From: Planotetraspora mira
GTDB lineage: Bacteria > Actinomycetota > Actinomycetes > Streptosporangiales > Streptosporangiaceae
Assembly (NCBI RefSeq): GCF_016863275.1
Contig: NZ_BOOO01000013.1
Location: 186,001-250,000 of the forward strand
Reading direction: 5' to 3'
Length of the DNA: 64,000 nt
Shown here: positions 9,205 through 17,368 of the stretch, piece after piece
How positions within the stretch are numbered: the stretch's first letter is position 1
Layout: every line of letters starts with the position of its first letter
Translations under genes and position numbers: made by a program
Notes under the pieces: model-generated
What the model was told of the DNA's origin: nothing
The model's input: only the letters and a program-made list of their open reading frames with translations
Database searches by the model: none

Positions 9205-9735
9205 ATGAACGTGGGACTTCCGGGGCTGAGCGGCGTGGACCACATCGGTTTCACGGTGCCGGACCTCGAAGAGGCGAGCAGGTTCCTCGTCGATGTGCTC
9301 GGGTGCGAGTACATGTACACGCTGGGCCCTTACCGCCATGACGACAGCGACTGGATGTCCGAGCACCTCAACGTCCACCCGCGAGCGGTGATGCGGCAGT
9401 TGCACTTCTTCCGGTGCGGCGGGCAGGCGATCTTCGAGGTGTTCGAGTACTCCGCGCCGGAGCAGAACGCGACGATGCCGAGGAACAGCGACATCGGCGG
9501 CCACCACGTGGCGCTCTACGTCGACGACCTGGATGTCGCGGTCACCTACCTCAAGGACAAGGGGGTCACGATGCTCGGCGACCCTACGGCCAGCAAGGGG
9601 CCGAGCGAGGGCCAGCGCTGGGTGTACTTCCTCAGTCCCTGGGGGATGCAGTTCGAGCTCGTCTCCTATCCCGGGGGCAAGGCCTTCGACCACCGGGCGC
9701 AGGACACCGCGACCCGGAGTCACGCGGCCCCATAG
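9205..9735 (+). CDS. VOC-family metalloenzyme (glyoxalase/dioxygenase fold)
   Basis: The protein has 176 residues made of two beta-alpha-beta-beta-beta modules. Four likely metal ligands can be seen: His in VDHIGFTV, Glu in AIFEVFEY, His in GHHVALYV and Glu in MQFELVSY. Such sites occur in glyoxalases, epimerases and extradiol dioxygenases, so the reaction is open. Start at ATG 9205 with GGAGAG upstream, in preference to an ATG at 9163 that would lie inside the promoter. It is the first gene of an operon with a GntR regulator and a two-subunit molybdenum hydroxylase, which suggests a role in catabolism of an aromatic, heterocyclic or aldehyde substrate. Confidence 0.82.
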   Translation: MNVGLPGLSGVDHIGFTVPDLEEASRFLVDVLGCEYMYTLGPYRHDDSDWMSEHLNVHPRAVMRQLHFFRCGGQAIFEVFEYSAPEQNATMPRNSDIGGHHVALYVDDLDVAVTYLKDKGVTMLGDPTASKGPSEGQRWVYFLSPWGMQFELVSYPGGKAFDHRAQDTATRSHAAP

Positions 9736-9769
9736 GCGTACCGACCGGACGGAACCAAGAGGACGACCC

Positions 9770-10459
9770 GTGACGACAGAGGCCGAGCAGACGGCGAACG
9801 GCAGCCGGAACCACGCGGCGAGTCACCGCGTGGCCGACTACCTGCGCGCCGCGATCCTCAGCGGGGAGATCGGGCCCGGTGAGCGCATCCGCCAGGAGGA
9901 CGTCGCCGAGCGGTTCGGCGCCAGCAGACTGCCGGTGCGGGAGGCGCTGCGGATCCTCGAGGCGGAAGGGCTCACGGAGCACGAGCCGCACAAGGGCGCC
10001 AGGGTGCCGTCGCTCTCGATGCGCGACCTGAGCGTCATCTACCAGATCCGCGAGCGGCTCGAACCTCTCGCGCTCACGGAGAGCATCCCGAACCTCTCAG
10101 AGAACGACCTCCGTGAGCTCGATCGGCTGCAGCAGAGGATCGAGGCCGACACCGGCATCGACGAGTTCCTCGCGCTCGACCGCGAGTTCCATCTGATGAC
10201 CTACACCGGCTGCCGGGTCGACCAGCTCTCGATGATGGTCGTCCGGCTCTGGAACTCCACCCAGCACTACCGCCGGGCGTTCATGAAGGTGAGCGGATCG
10301 GGACGGCGATGGGTGATCAACGCCGAACACCGGCTGCTGCTCGACGCCATGGAGCGGCGAGACTCCGTCGACGCCGAACGGCATCTCGCCGGCCACATCC
10401 GCCGCACGCGCACCGAACTCTCCCGGCACCCCGAGGTTTTCGGAGGACCGACGCCATGA
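9770..10459 (+). CDS. GntR-family (FCD) transcriptional regulator
   Basis: Winged-helix regulator of 229 residues. The N-terminal GntR helix-turn-helix is at about residues 20-85 (LRAAILSGEIGPGERIRQED then RLPVREALRILEAEGL), followed by an all-helical FCD ligand domain (about 95-220) with Asp/His residues that usually hold a metal and an organic acid. The GTG start at 9770 has AAGAGGA upstream. Its stop overlaps the next gene in ATGA, so it is translationally coupled to the hydroxylase. It probably autoregulates through the GGATCC palindromes at 9107 and 9171, responding to a carboxylic acid from the pathway. Confidence 0.88.
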   Translation: MTTEAEQTANGSRNHAASHRVADYLRAAILSGEIGPGERIRQEDVAERFGASRLPVREALRILEAEGLTEHEPHKGARVPSLSMRDLSVIYQIRERLEPLALTESIPNLSENDLRELDRLQQRIEADTGIDEFLALDREFHLMTYTGCRVDQLSMMVVRLWNSTQHYRRAFMKVSGSGRRWVINAEHRLLLDAMERRDSVDAERHLAGHIRRTRTELSRHPEVFGGPTP

Positions 10460-10950
10460 CGCAGGCATTCGAGCTCACCGTCAACGGCAGGCAGGTCCGG
10501 ATCGAGACGCATCCGGACACGTCGCTGCTCCACGCCCTGCGCAACGAACTGGGGCTCAAGGGCCCCCGCTTCGGCTGCGGGCTCGGCCTGTGCGGCGCGT
10601 GCTTCGTGCGGATGGACGGCCAGGTCGTGGCATCCTGCGACACCCCCATGTGGTCGGCGGAGGGCCGGACCGTGGTGACGGTCGAGGGGCTTGAGCCCGG
10701 AGAGGGCCTCCACCGTGTGCAGCAGGCGCTGCTCGACGAGCAGGCGGCCCAGTGCGGCTTCTGCATCACCGGGATCGCCGTGAACGCGGCGACCCTCCTC
10801 GAGACGAACCCCGACGCCGACGAGGAAGCCATCGTGGAGGCGCTCGACCGGAACCTGTGCCGCTGCGGCGTCCAGCGCCGTGTGGTGCGGGCCGTGCTGA
10901 AGGCGCGTTCCGAGAGCGCCTGCCACGTGACACCGGAGGACGCCGTATGA
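10456..10950 (+). CDS. Molybdenum hydroxylase, 2Fe-2S subunit
   Basis: Small electron-transfer subunit (164 residues) of a xanthine-oxidase-family enzyme. The plant-type ferredoxin cluster ligands are Cys41, Cys46, Cys49 and Cys61. The second [2Fe-2S] cluster ligands are Cys100, Cys103, Cys135 and Cys137 (QCGFC and CRC motifs). The size and cysteine pattern match IorA, NicA and CoxS-type subunits. It overlaps both neighbours by ATGA. No FAD subunit lies nearby, so electrons must leave to another acceptor, as in the isoquinoline and nicotinate enzymes. Confidence 0.92.
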   Translation: MTQAFELTVNGRQVRIETHPDTSLLHALRNELGLKGPRFGCGLGLCGACFVRMDGQVVASCDTPMWSAEGRTVVTVEGLEPGEGLHRVQQALLDEQAAQCGFCITGIAVNAATLLETNPDADEEAIVEALDRNLCRCGVQRRVVRAVLKARSESACHVTPEDAV

Positions 10951-13079
10951 CCGTCGAGCGCGAGATCGTCAGGACGCCCATCCTCCCGCAGGATCTGGCG
11001 GCCAACCCCGTCCTGTCGCGCTGGGTGACGGTACACCCCGGCGGGACGATCGACGTGCGCGTCGGGAAGGTCGAGCTCGGCCAGGGCATCCTCACCGCGC
11101 TCGCGCAGATCGCCGCCGAAGAGCTGGGTGTGGACCTGGAGCAGGTCCGGATGCAGCCGGCGAACACCGCCCGCGGCCCCAACGAGGGTGGGACCTCCGG
11201 GAGCATGTCGATCATCCACTCCGGGTCGGCCGTACGGGCCGCCTGCGCCCAGGTACGGGCGAAGTTCGCGGCCGAGGCGGCTCTGCGCTGGGGCGTCGGC
11301 CCCGACCGGGTGACCGTGCGGCAGGGCGTGATCCGGTGTGACGAGCGCACCACGTCGTACGGCGAACTGGCCGGCGTGGTCGACCTCGATGTGCCCGCCG
11401 ACCCCTGCGGGCCGCTCGGCGGCGGCGACCGCCCGGCGCTCGTCGGCAAGAGCGCCGCCCGGCTGGACCTGCCCGACAAGATCGCCGGGCGTCCCCGCTA
11501 CATCCACGACCTCGACCTGCCGGGCCAGCTGTCCGGGCGGGTTCTGCGGCCGCCGTCGCCGGGGGCGACGCTGCTGCACGTCGACGAGGGCCGGCTGGCG
11601 GATCTGGACGTCCAGCTCGTCAGGGACGGCTCGTTCGTCGGAGTCGTGGGAGCGGACGAGGCCGAGGTGATGCGTGCCGTGAAGGTCCTCCGGGACGCCA
11701 CGACCTGGGAGGAGTCCGATTCGCTCCCCGATGAGGACGACCTGTCCACGTTCCTGCGGTCCGGGCCGCACGAGACCATAGAGGTGCTGATCCCCGAGGG
11801 CCCGCCCCCGGGAGGACACACGATTCAGGCGACGTACAGCAGGCCGTTCCTCGCCCACGGGTCGATGGCGCCGAGCTGCGGAATCGCCCGGTGGAACGAC
11901 GACGGGACCCTGTCCGTCTGGAGCCACAGCCAGGGCATCCATGGTCTCGGCGCCGCGATCGCGCGGGCGCTGGACATCGACGTGGAGCGGATCGAGGTCG
12001 AGCACGCGGAGAACGCCGGCTGCTACGGCCACAACGGCGCCGACGACGCGGCCTTCGACGCCGTGCTGCTGGCCCGCGACGTGCCCGGGCGGCCGGTGCA
12101 GGTGCTGTGGAGCAGGCAGGACGAGCTCGCGTGGTCGCCGTTGGCGTCCGCCATGTCGGCCGATGTCCGGGCGGTCGTCGACGACTCGGGGTCGGTCCTG
12201 TCCTGGCGGTACGACGTCTGGAGCCAGGGGCACACCAGCAGGCCCGGCTATCTCGGCGTGCCGGGTCTGCTCGCGGGCGCCTACCTCGAACGGCCGTTGC
12301 GCTATCCCGCGCCGGCCGACCCTCCGGCGGCCAGCGGCGCGGGCACGGTGCGCAACGGCGTGCCGATCTACGACTTCCCTGACCGGGGCGTCACCGGTCA
12401 CCGGCTGCTCGAGACGCCCATCCGCACGTCGGCGATGCGCGCCCTCGGCGCGTACATGAACGTGTTCGCGATCGAGTCGTTCATGGACGAGCTCGCCCTG
12501 TCCGCCGGGGCCGACCCGCTGGAGTACCGGCTCAGGCACCTCGGCGACGCCCGTGGCCGGACCGTCCTCGAAACCGCCGCGCGGGCGGCCGGCTGGGGGA
12601 CGCCGGTCGAGGAGGGCGTCGGGCTCGGCATCGGCTTCGCCCGCTACAAGGACAAGGGCGCCTACTGCGCGGTGGTCGCGGAGGTGGAGGCCGAGAGCGA
12701 CATCCGGCTTCGGCGGCTGACCATCGCCGTCGACGTCGGCATGGTCGTCAATCCGGACGGCGTGCGCAACCAGATCGAAGGCGGAGCCACCCAGGCGGCC
12801 AGTTGGACGCTGAAGGAGCGTGTGCGCTTCGACCGGCGCCGGATCACCAGCGACGACTGGGAGAGTTACCCGATCCTCCGGTTCAGCGAGGCGCCGGAGG
12901 TCTCCGTGGAGATCGTGGAGGCGCCGGGCGTCCCGTCGGTGGGGGCCGGTGAGGCTGCCCAGGGGCCGACCGCGGCGGCCATCGCGAACGCGGTCGCCGC
13001 GGCCGTCGGCGTGCGCGTCCGCGACCTCCCGCTCACGACCGACGCGGTCGTCGCCGCCATCGAGGCCTCCGGCGACTAG
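10947..13079 (+). CDS. Molybdopterin-binding hydroxylase, large subunit
   Basis: Catalytic subunit (710 residues) of a xanthine-oxidase-family aldehyde or N-heterocycle hydroxylase; it inserts a water-derived oxygen at an electron-poor carbon. The region from residue 20 (NPVLSRWVTVHPGGTIDVRV) and the single-chain layout resemble isoquinoline 1-oxidoreductase beta. The active-site block GAGEAAQGPTAAAIANAV near the C-terminus carries the conserved Glu. There is no twin-arginine signal. ATGA overlap with the 2Fe-2S subunit; the 3' end overlaps the convergent LysR gene by 4 bp. The substrate is not known. Confidence 0.87.
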   Translation: MTVEREIVRTPILPQDLAANPVLSRWVTVHPGGTIDVRVGKVELGQGILTALAQIAAEELGVDLEQVRMQPANTARGPNEGGTSGSMSIIHSGSAVRAACAQVRAKFAAEAALRWGVGPDRVTVRQGVIRCDERTTSYGELAGVVDLDVPADPCGPLGGGDRPALVGKSAARLDLPDKIAGRPRYIHDLDLPGQLSGRVLRPPSPGATLLHVDEGRLADLDVQLVRDGSFVGVVGADEAEVMRAVKVLRDATTWEESDSLPDEDDLSTFLRSGPHETIEVLIPEGPPPGGHTIQATYSRPFLAHGSMAPSCGIARWNDDGTLSVWSHSQGIHGLGAAIARALDIDVERIEVEHAENAGCYGHNGADDAAFDAVLLARDVPGRPVQVLWSRQDELAWSPLASAMSADVRAVVDDSGSVLSWRYDVWSQGHTSRPGYLGVPGLLAGAYLERPLRYPAPADPPAASGAGTVRNGVPIYDFPDRGVTGHRLLETPIRTSAMRALGAYMNVFAIESFMDELALSAGADPLEYRLRHLGDARGRTVLETAARAAGWGTPVEEGVGLGIGFARYKDKGAYCAVVAEVEAESDIRLRRLTIAVDVGMVVNPDGVRNQIEGGATQAASWTLKERVRFDRRRITSDDWESYPILRFSEAPEVSVEIVEAPGVPSVGAGEAAQGPTAAAIANAVAAAVGVRVRDLPLTTDAVVAAIEASGD

Positions 13080-14047
13080 GTGTCGCCTGCCGCGACGTCG
13101 TCGACGGTGGGAACTCGTGGAGTCGCCGCCCAGGATGGGAGCCATGTCGTCTCGGGGAGGGGGGCCAGGCTTCCGAAGTGGTTGATGATCGCCCGTAGTC
13201 CTGGGTGCGGATTCGTTCTGGGCAGGATGAGCGAGATCGGATAGGCGATCGTCGGGTTCACGATCGGGATGCGGCGTATGTCGTAGCTCGTCGGCCAGAC
13301 GTACCGGTCGCGCGCGCCGACGAGTGTGGCCACGTCTGCGGAGTCCGCGAGGGTGTCGAGGAGCACCTCGTTGCCGAAGTTCGGGCCGGCGGCGTCGACG
13401 CGGAGATCGAATTCGGTGGTGAGCTGGTCGTAGAACTCGGCCCATTCGCTTCGCGGCGCGATGCCCGGCACCCAGATCCGGTGCCGGCGCAGTTGGGCCG
13501 GCGTCAGTGCCCGTGCGGAGGCGAGTGGATGGCGGGGGCCGACGAGGAGTTCCAGCGGAGAGTCGAACGCGCGGATCATCTGCAGGTCGCGCGGCAGCGC
13601 GGCGGGGTCGGTGATCGTGCGGAACGTGGCGTCGACGTCGCCTGCCTGGACGGCTGCGACCGCCGCGCGCGGGTCGTTGACCCTGAGGGTCACCACGTCG
13701 AGCTCGGTCTCGGGATGCGACCGCCAATAGTCGTGCAGGATCACGGCCTGTGCGGATCGGAGGCCGAGGACGTCGATCCGAAGTGCCCGCGAGCCCGGTC
13801 TGATCGCGGTGACGGCGCGATCGACACCCACGATGATGTTCCGGGCGTGCGGGAGGAACGCCTGGCCGTCGAGCGTGGGCTCGACCCCTCGGGCGGTGCG
13901 GGTGAACAGGCGGACGCCGAGTTCGCGCTCGAGGGCGGCGATCCGCTTGGAGACGGCCTGCTGCGTCACGCCGAGCTCGTCCGCCGCATGTTGCAGCTGT
14001 CCGAGCTCGGCGGCGCGGACGAACGATCGCACCGCCTCGGTATCCAC
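13076..14047 (-). CDS. LysR-family transcriptional regulator
   Basis: The protein has 323 residues. The N-terminal winged helix-turn-helix is at residues 1-60 (FVRAAELGQLQHAADELGVT then QQAVSKRIAALERELG), followed by a periplasmic-binding-like effector domain. The start is GTG 14047. It is divergent from an MFS transporter across a 122-bp gap holding an ACAAC-N5-GTTGT inverted repeat, the usual layout for a LysR protein controlling its neighbour and itself. It is convergent with, and slightly overlaps, the molybdenum hydroxylase gene. Confidence 0.88.
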   Translation of the reverse strand: MDTEAVRSFVRAAELGQLQHAADELGVTQQAVSKRIAALERELGVRLFTRTARGVEPTLDGQAFLPHARNIIVGVDRAVTAIRPGSRALRIDVLGLRSAQAVILHDYWRSHPETELDVVTLRVNDPRAAVAAVQAGDVDATFRTITDPAALPRDLQMIRAFDSPLELLVGPRHPLASARALTPAQLRRHRIWVPGIAPRSEWAEFYDQLTTEFDLRVDAAGPNFGNEVLLDTLADSADVATLVGARDRYVWPTSYDIRRIPIVNPTIAYPISLILPRTNPHPGLRAIINHFGSLAPLPETTWLPSWAATPRVPTVDDVAAGDT

Positions 14048-14066
14048 TGATCCAGTCTATGGGAGC

Positions 14067-14081
14067 ACAACTGTTGGTTGT
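14067..14081. promoter_or_regulatory. LysR operator candidate
   Basis: A 15-bp inverted repeat, ACAAC-TGTTG-GTTGT, 20 bp upstream of the lysR start and in the shared region with the MFS gene. Its position and symmetry fit a LysR (T-N11-A-like) site. Confidence 0.4.
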
Positions 14082-14169
14082 GGAGCACGGGCAGCAGGTT
14101 GTTTGATCCCGCTCCGGGGCGGCTGGTGTGATTCACCGATCCGAACATCGGTTGTCGCGGAGGAGTCGC

Positions 14170-15417
14170 ATGCGCGTGCGGTTGGGACGCAGTTTCGGTT
14201 GGCTGTGGTCGGCCTACGCGGTGAGCACTTACGGCACGTGGATCGCTTTCGGAGCGTTCCCGCTGATCGCGGTGCGCGTGCTGCACTCGTCGGCATTCGC
14301 CGTATCGCTCCTGGAGGCCGCCGGCCTGGCCGTCGCGGCGGTCGTCGCGGTCCCGCTCGGTCCGTGGATCGAGCACCGGGCCAAGCGCCCCGTGATGATC
14401 GGGATGGACCTGATCCGCTTCCTGGCCATGGCGAGCGTTCCGATGGCGTACCTCCTCGGGCTGCTGTCCTACGGACAACTCCTCGTTGTCGCGGTCATCT
14501 CGGGAACCGCGAGCATCGCGTTCACCGCCGCCTCCGGCGCGTACCTGAAGCACCTCGTCCGCGGCGATCATCTCCTTACCGCGAACGGGAGATTCGAGGG
14601 CACGACCTGGGTGGCCACCGCGGCAGGACCACCGCTCGGCGGCGCGCTCGTCGGGCTGCTCGGCCCGGTCGTCACCGTTGCGGCGGACGCCCTCAGCTAC
14701 CTGCTCTCCGCGCTCGGGGTCCTCCAGATCCGCGGAGCCGACGTCGCGGTTTTCCGCGACCCCGCGACCAGGTTGCGCTCCGCCGACTTCCTGGCCGGTT
14801 GGCGGTTCATCTTCCACGACCGGGTGATGCGGCGCCTGTTCCTCAACCAAATGACCGTCAACGGCCTGATCATGGCCACCGGCCCGCTCCTGGCCGTCCT
14901 CCTTCTCGGCCAGTACCACTTCCCGGCCTGGCAATACGGTCTCGCCTTCGGCATCCCGGCACTCGGAGGCTTCGCCGGCGCCCGCCTGTCGGCGCGCCTC
15001 GTCGCCCGCTACGGGCGGCACCGCGTCATGATCGTCACCGGCTGGCTGCGCTCGATCTTCCCGCTCGGCCTCGTCTTCACCCGTCCCGGCGTTCCCGGCC
15101 TCCTCACCGTGATCGTCGTGGAGGGCCTGCTGATCGTCTGCATGGGCGTTTTCAACCCCATCAGCGCGACAGAACGCCTGCGACGCGCTCCCGCCGATCA
15201 CGTCGCCCAAGTCCTCAGCGCATGGAGCATCAGCAGCAAACTCGCCCAGGCCGCTCTCATGGTGATCTGGGGCGTGATCGCGACACTCACCGGCCCGCTT
15301 GCCGCGATCACCGTCTCCGGCGTCCTCCTGCTCGGCACACCCCTTCTGCTGCCCAGGCAGGCGCACGTACCCGACCCGGTGGCGGCACCGGCGTCCGAAG
15401 GCGTCCGATCCGCATGA
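14170..15417 (+). CDS. MFS transporter (MFS_3 / EntS type)
   Basis: Membrane carrier of about 415 residues with roughly 11-12 hydrophobic segments; it probably exports a small molecule by proton antiport. The first-loop motif (LGPWIEHRAKRPVMIG, near residue 60-75) is of the EntS/tetracycline-exporter kind. ATG 14170 has GGAGG at 14159-14163; an upstream ATG at 14128 has no ribosome site. It is divergent from a LysR regulator, probably its controller. It is convergent with another transporter of the same family at 15433-16707, so the window holds two similar exporters side by side with different regulators. Confidence 0.86.
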   Translation: MRVRLGRSFGWLWSAYAVSTYGTWIAFGAFPLIAVRVLHSSAFAVSLLEAAGLAVAAVVAVPLGPWIEHRAKRPVMIGMDLIRFLAMASVPMAYLLGLLSYGQLLVVAVISGTASIAFTAASGAYLKHLVRGDHLLTANGRFEGTTWVATAAGPPLGGALVGLLGPVVTVAADALSYLLSALGVLQIRGADVAVFRDPATRLRSADFLAGWRFIFHDRVMRRLFLNQMTVNGLIMATGPLLAVLLLGQYHFPAWQYGLAFGIPALGGFAGARLSARLVARYGRHRVMIVTGWLRSIFPLGLVFTRPGVPGLLTVIVVEGLLIVCMGVFNPISATERLRRAPADHVAQVLSAWSISSKLAQAALMVIWGVIATLTGPLAAITVSGVLLLGTPLLLPRQAHVPDPVAAPASEGVRSA

Positions 15418-15432
15418 CCGGATCGACTCGCC

Positions 15433-16707
15433 CTACGCCGGGACGCCTGACCGGCGCGGGGGCGGGAAGTCGCGGAGGGGACGGATCGGGCCGAACAGCA
15501 GAACGGTGACCGAGAGGACCTGCGCGGCCGCCATCAGCCACAGGGTCTCGCGCACACCGATCGTCTCGCCCAGCACGCCGCCGAGCAGCCCGCCGAGGGG
15601 GATCGCACCGTAGTTCAGCGCCGAGGTGCTCGCCGTGATCCGCCCGAACAGTTCGGCCGGGCAGTACTGCTGCCGGAAGGTGCCGGTCAGGACGTTCGAG
15701 GCGACGAAACCCACGCCGGTGCCGAAGCCCGCGGCGGTGAACAGGGCCAGCCCGGTGGCACCACCGCCGATCGGCCCGAGCAGCGTCATCGGCGCGGCAA
15801 ACATCTCGCAGAGCAGGAATCCCCGCGCCGTCCCGAATCGGGAGGCGACGCGGCCGGCGAGCGTCGCGCCGAACAGCCCACCCGCCCCGGCCAGCGCCAG
15901 CACCATGCCGATCTGCCCCGGCCCGGCGCCGAGATGCCGGGCGAGATACACGACCTGGATCGACTTGAAGCCCATCAGCGCGATGTTCGACATCGCGCTG
16001 AACGTGGTGAGGGTGCGCAGGTACGGGTCGTGCACCACGAACCGCAGCCCGTCGCGGATCTCCGCGAGCAGTCGCCGCTCCGCGGTGTCGACCCGCGGCG
16101 TCTCCCCGGCTCGCACGGAGCGCAGGCACAGCACGGCGACCCCGAAGCTGACCACGTCCGCCAGTACGCCGCTGACCGCGCCGAACGCCTGCGCGAGCAG
16201 CCCGGCGAGCCCGGGACCGGCGATCTGCGCGGCCGATTCGCTGCCCTGGAGCCGGGTGTTGGCTTCCAGCAGGCGCTCGCCCCCGACCAGAATCGGCAGG
16301 TACGCCCGGTAGGCGAGGGTGAAGAACACCTTCGCGACCCCGCCTACGGTGGCCGCCACGAGGAGATGGGTCATCGTGAGCACGCCCAGCCAGGCCGCGA
16401 TCGGCACGCTCGCGAACACCGCCATCGAGACGGTGTTGCACACCTGCATCATCGGCCGTTTCCGCGACCGGTCCACCCAGGCGCCTGCGGGCAACCCGGC
16501 CAGCAGCCAGGGAAGCCAGGCGGCCGCGGTGAGCAGGCCGACGGTGAACGTGCTCGCGTGCAGTGTCACCACCGCGACGAGCGGCAACGCCACACTGGCG
16601 ACCGAACTGCCGAGCATGCTGGTGGTCTCGCCGGCCCACAGCAGCCGGAAGTCCCGCATCCGCAGCAGTTCACCTCGCAGGGCCGGCGCGGGCGGCGCCG
16701 CGGTCAC
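15433..16707 (-). CDS. MFS transporter (MFS_3 type)
   Basis: Membrane carrier of about 424 residues with 11-12 hydrophobic stretches. The family motif PAGAWVDRSRKRPMMQ follows the second membrane segment. It starts at GTG 16707, overlapping the stop of the ArsR-like regulator gene in GTGA, so the two are translationally coupled. It is probably a drug or metabolite exporter whose expression is released when the regulator lets go of the promoter near 17284-17315. Confidence 0.87.
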   Translation of the reverse strand: MTAAPPAPALRGELLRMRDFRLLWAGETTSMLGSSVASVALPLVAVVTLHASTFTVGLLTAAAWLPWLLAGLPAGAWVDRSRKRPMMQVCNTVSMAVFASVPIAAWLGVLTMTHLLVAATVGGVAKVFFTLAYRAYLPILVGGERLLEANTRLQGSESAAQIAGPGLAGLLAQAFGAVSGVLADVVSFGVAVLCLRSVRAGETPRVDTAERRLLAEIRDGLRFVVHDPYLRTLTTFSAMSNIALMGFKSIQVVYLARHLGAGPGQIGMVLALAGAGGLFGATLAGRVASRFGTARGFLLCEMFAAPMTLLGPIGGGATGLALFTAAGFGTGVGFVASNVLTGTFRQQYCPAELFGRITASTSALNYGAIPLGGLLGGVLGETIGVRETLWLMAAAQVLSVTVLLFGPIRPLRDFPPPRRSGVPA

Positions 16708-17267
16708 GGCCGGCCCGGGACGGCCCGCACGGTCAGGAAGACCGTCTTGCGCTCCTGCCCGTCGTCGGGGATCTCCCGGTCGGCCAGGGAGGCGAGCAGG
16801 GTGACGATCCGCTCCTCCAACTCGGCGAGCTCGGCGACCGACAGCCGCGCCCAGTGGTCGGTGCTGAACGCCGCCCGCCGCCACGGTTCGGGGTAGCCGT
16901 CGCGGTCGGCGAACCACTGCCGCGCCATGGCGGTCTGCCGGTCCAGGACCAGCGACTCGGCGGCCTCGGCGACGGGATCGTCGGGGAAGTCCGACGGCGA
17001 CCAGTTGAGACGGCCGGAGACCATGCGCCACCAGCGTTCCCGGCGGTCACGCGCGAGTTCGGGAGCCTCTTCGACGAGTTCGCTCGCCGCGAGGACCTTC
17101 AGGTGATGGCTGATGTTCCCGACGGCCTGCCCGGTCTTGTCGGCGAGCACCGACGCCGTCGACGGGCCGTCCACTCGCAGGACGTCGAGCAGCCGCCGCC
17201 GCAGTGGATGCGACATCGCGGCGAGGACCTTCGAATCGTGGATTTCCCGCGTCGGGCGCTCAGACAT
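16704..17267 (-). CDS. ArsR-type winged-helix regulator
   Basis: The protein has 187 residues. The N-terminal helix-turn-helix (about residues 12-75; [19 protein letters not shown], then GQAVGNISHHLKVLAASEL) is of the ArsR/HTH_20 type. No metal-binding CxC or His cluster is visible, so it is probably not a metal sensor. The C-terminal half is helical and charged and should dimerise or bind ligand. It heads a two-gene unit with an MFS exporter and is divergent from a SARP-type regulator. Confidence 0.85.
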   Translation of the reverse strand: MSERPTREIHDSKVLAAMSHPLRRRLLDVLRVDGPSTASVLADKTGQAVGNISHHLKVLAASELVEEAPELARDRRERWWRMVSGRLNWSPSDFPDDPVAEAAESLVLDRQTAMARQWFADRDGYPEPWRRAAFSTDHWARLSVAELAELEERIVTLLASLADREIPDDGQERKTVFLTVRAVPGRP

Positions 17268-17283
17268 GCGCTCACTCTAATTA

Positions 17284-17315
17284 CACAACACTTCTTGTGC
17301 AACAACTCTTGTGCA
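17284..17315. promoter_or_regulatory. Operator region, ArsR/SARP divergent promoters
   Basis: An AT-rich stretch with CACAA-N6-TTGTG (17284-17299) and a direct repeat CTTGTGCA at 17294-17301 and 17308-17315, 14 bp apart. It lies 17 bp upstream of the arsR-type gene and before the SARP gene. It is the best candidate binding site for the ArsR-type protein. Confidence 0.45.
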
Positions 17316-17368
17316 TGTGCGCTCGTCCGATCACCTCAACGCACTGCGCATGGGCCAGAATCGGTCTC

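Noticed and set aside
10317-13727. Minus-strand open frame of 1136 codons opposite the molybdenum hydroxylase
   Set aside because: Low-complexity translation with no motifs, overlapping three well-supported genes on their non-coding frames.
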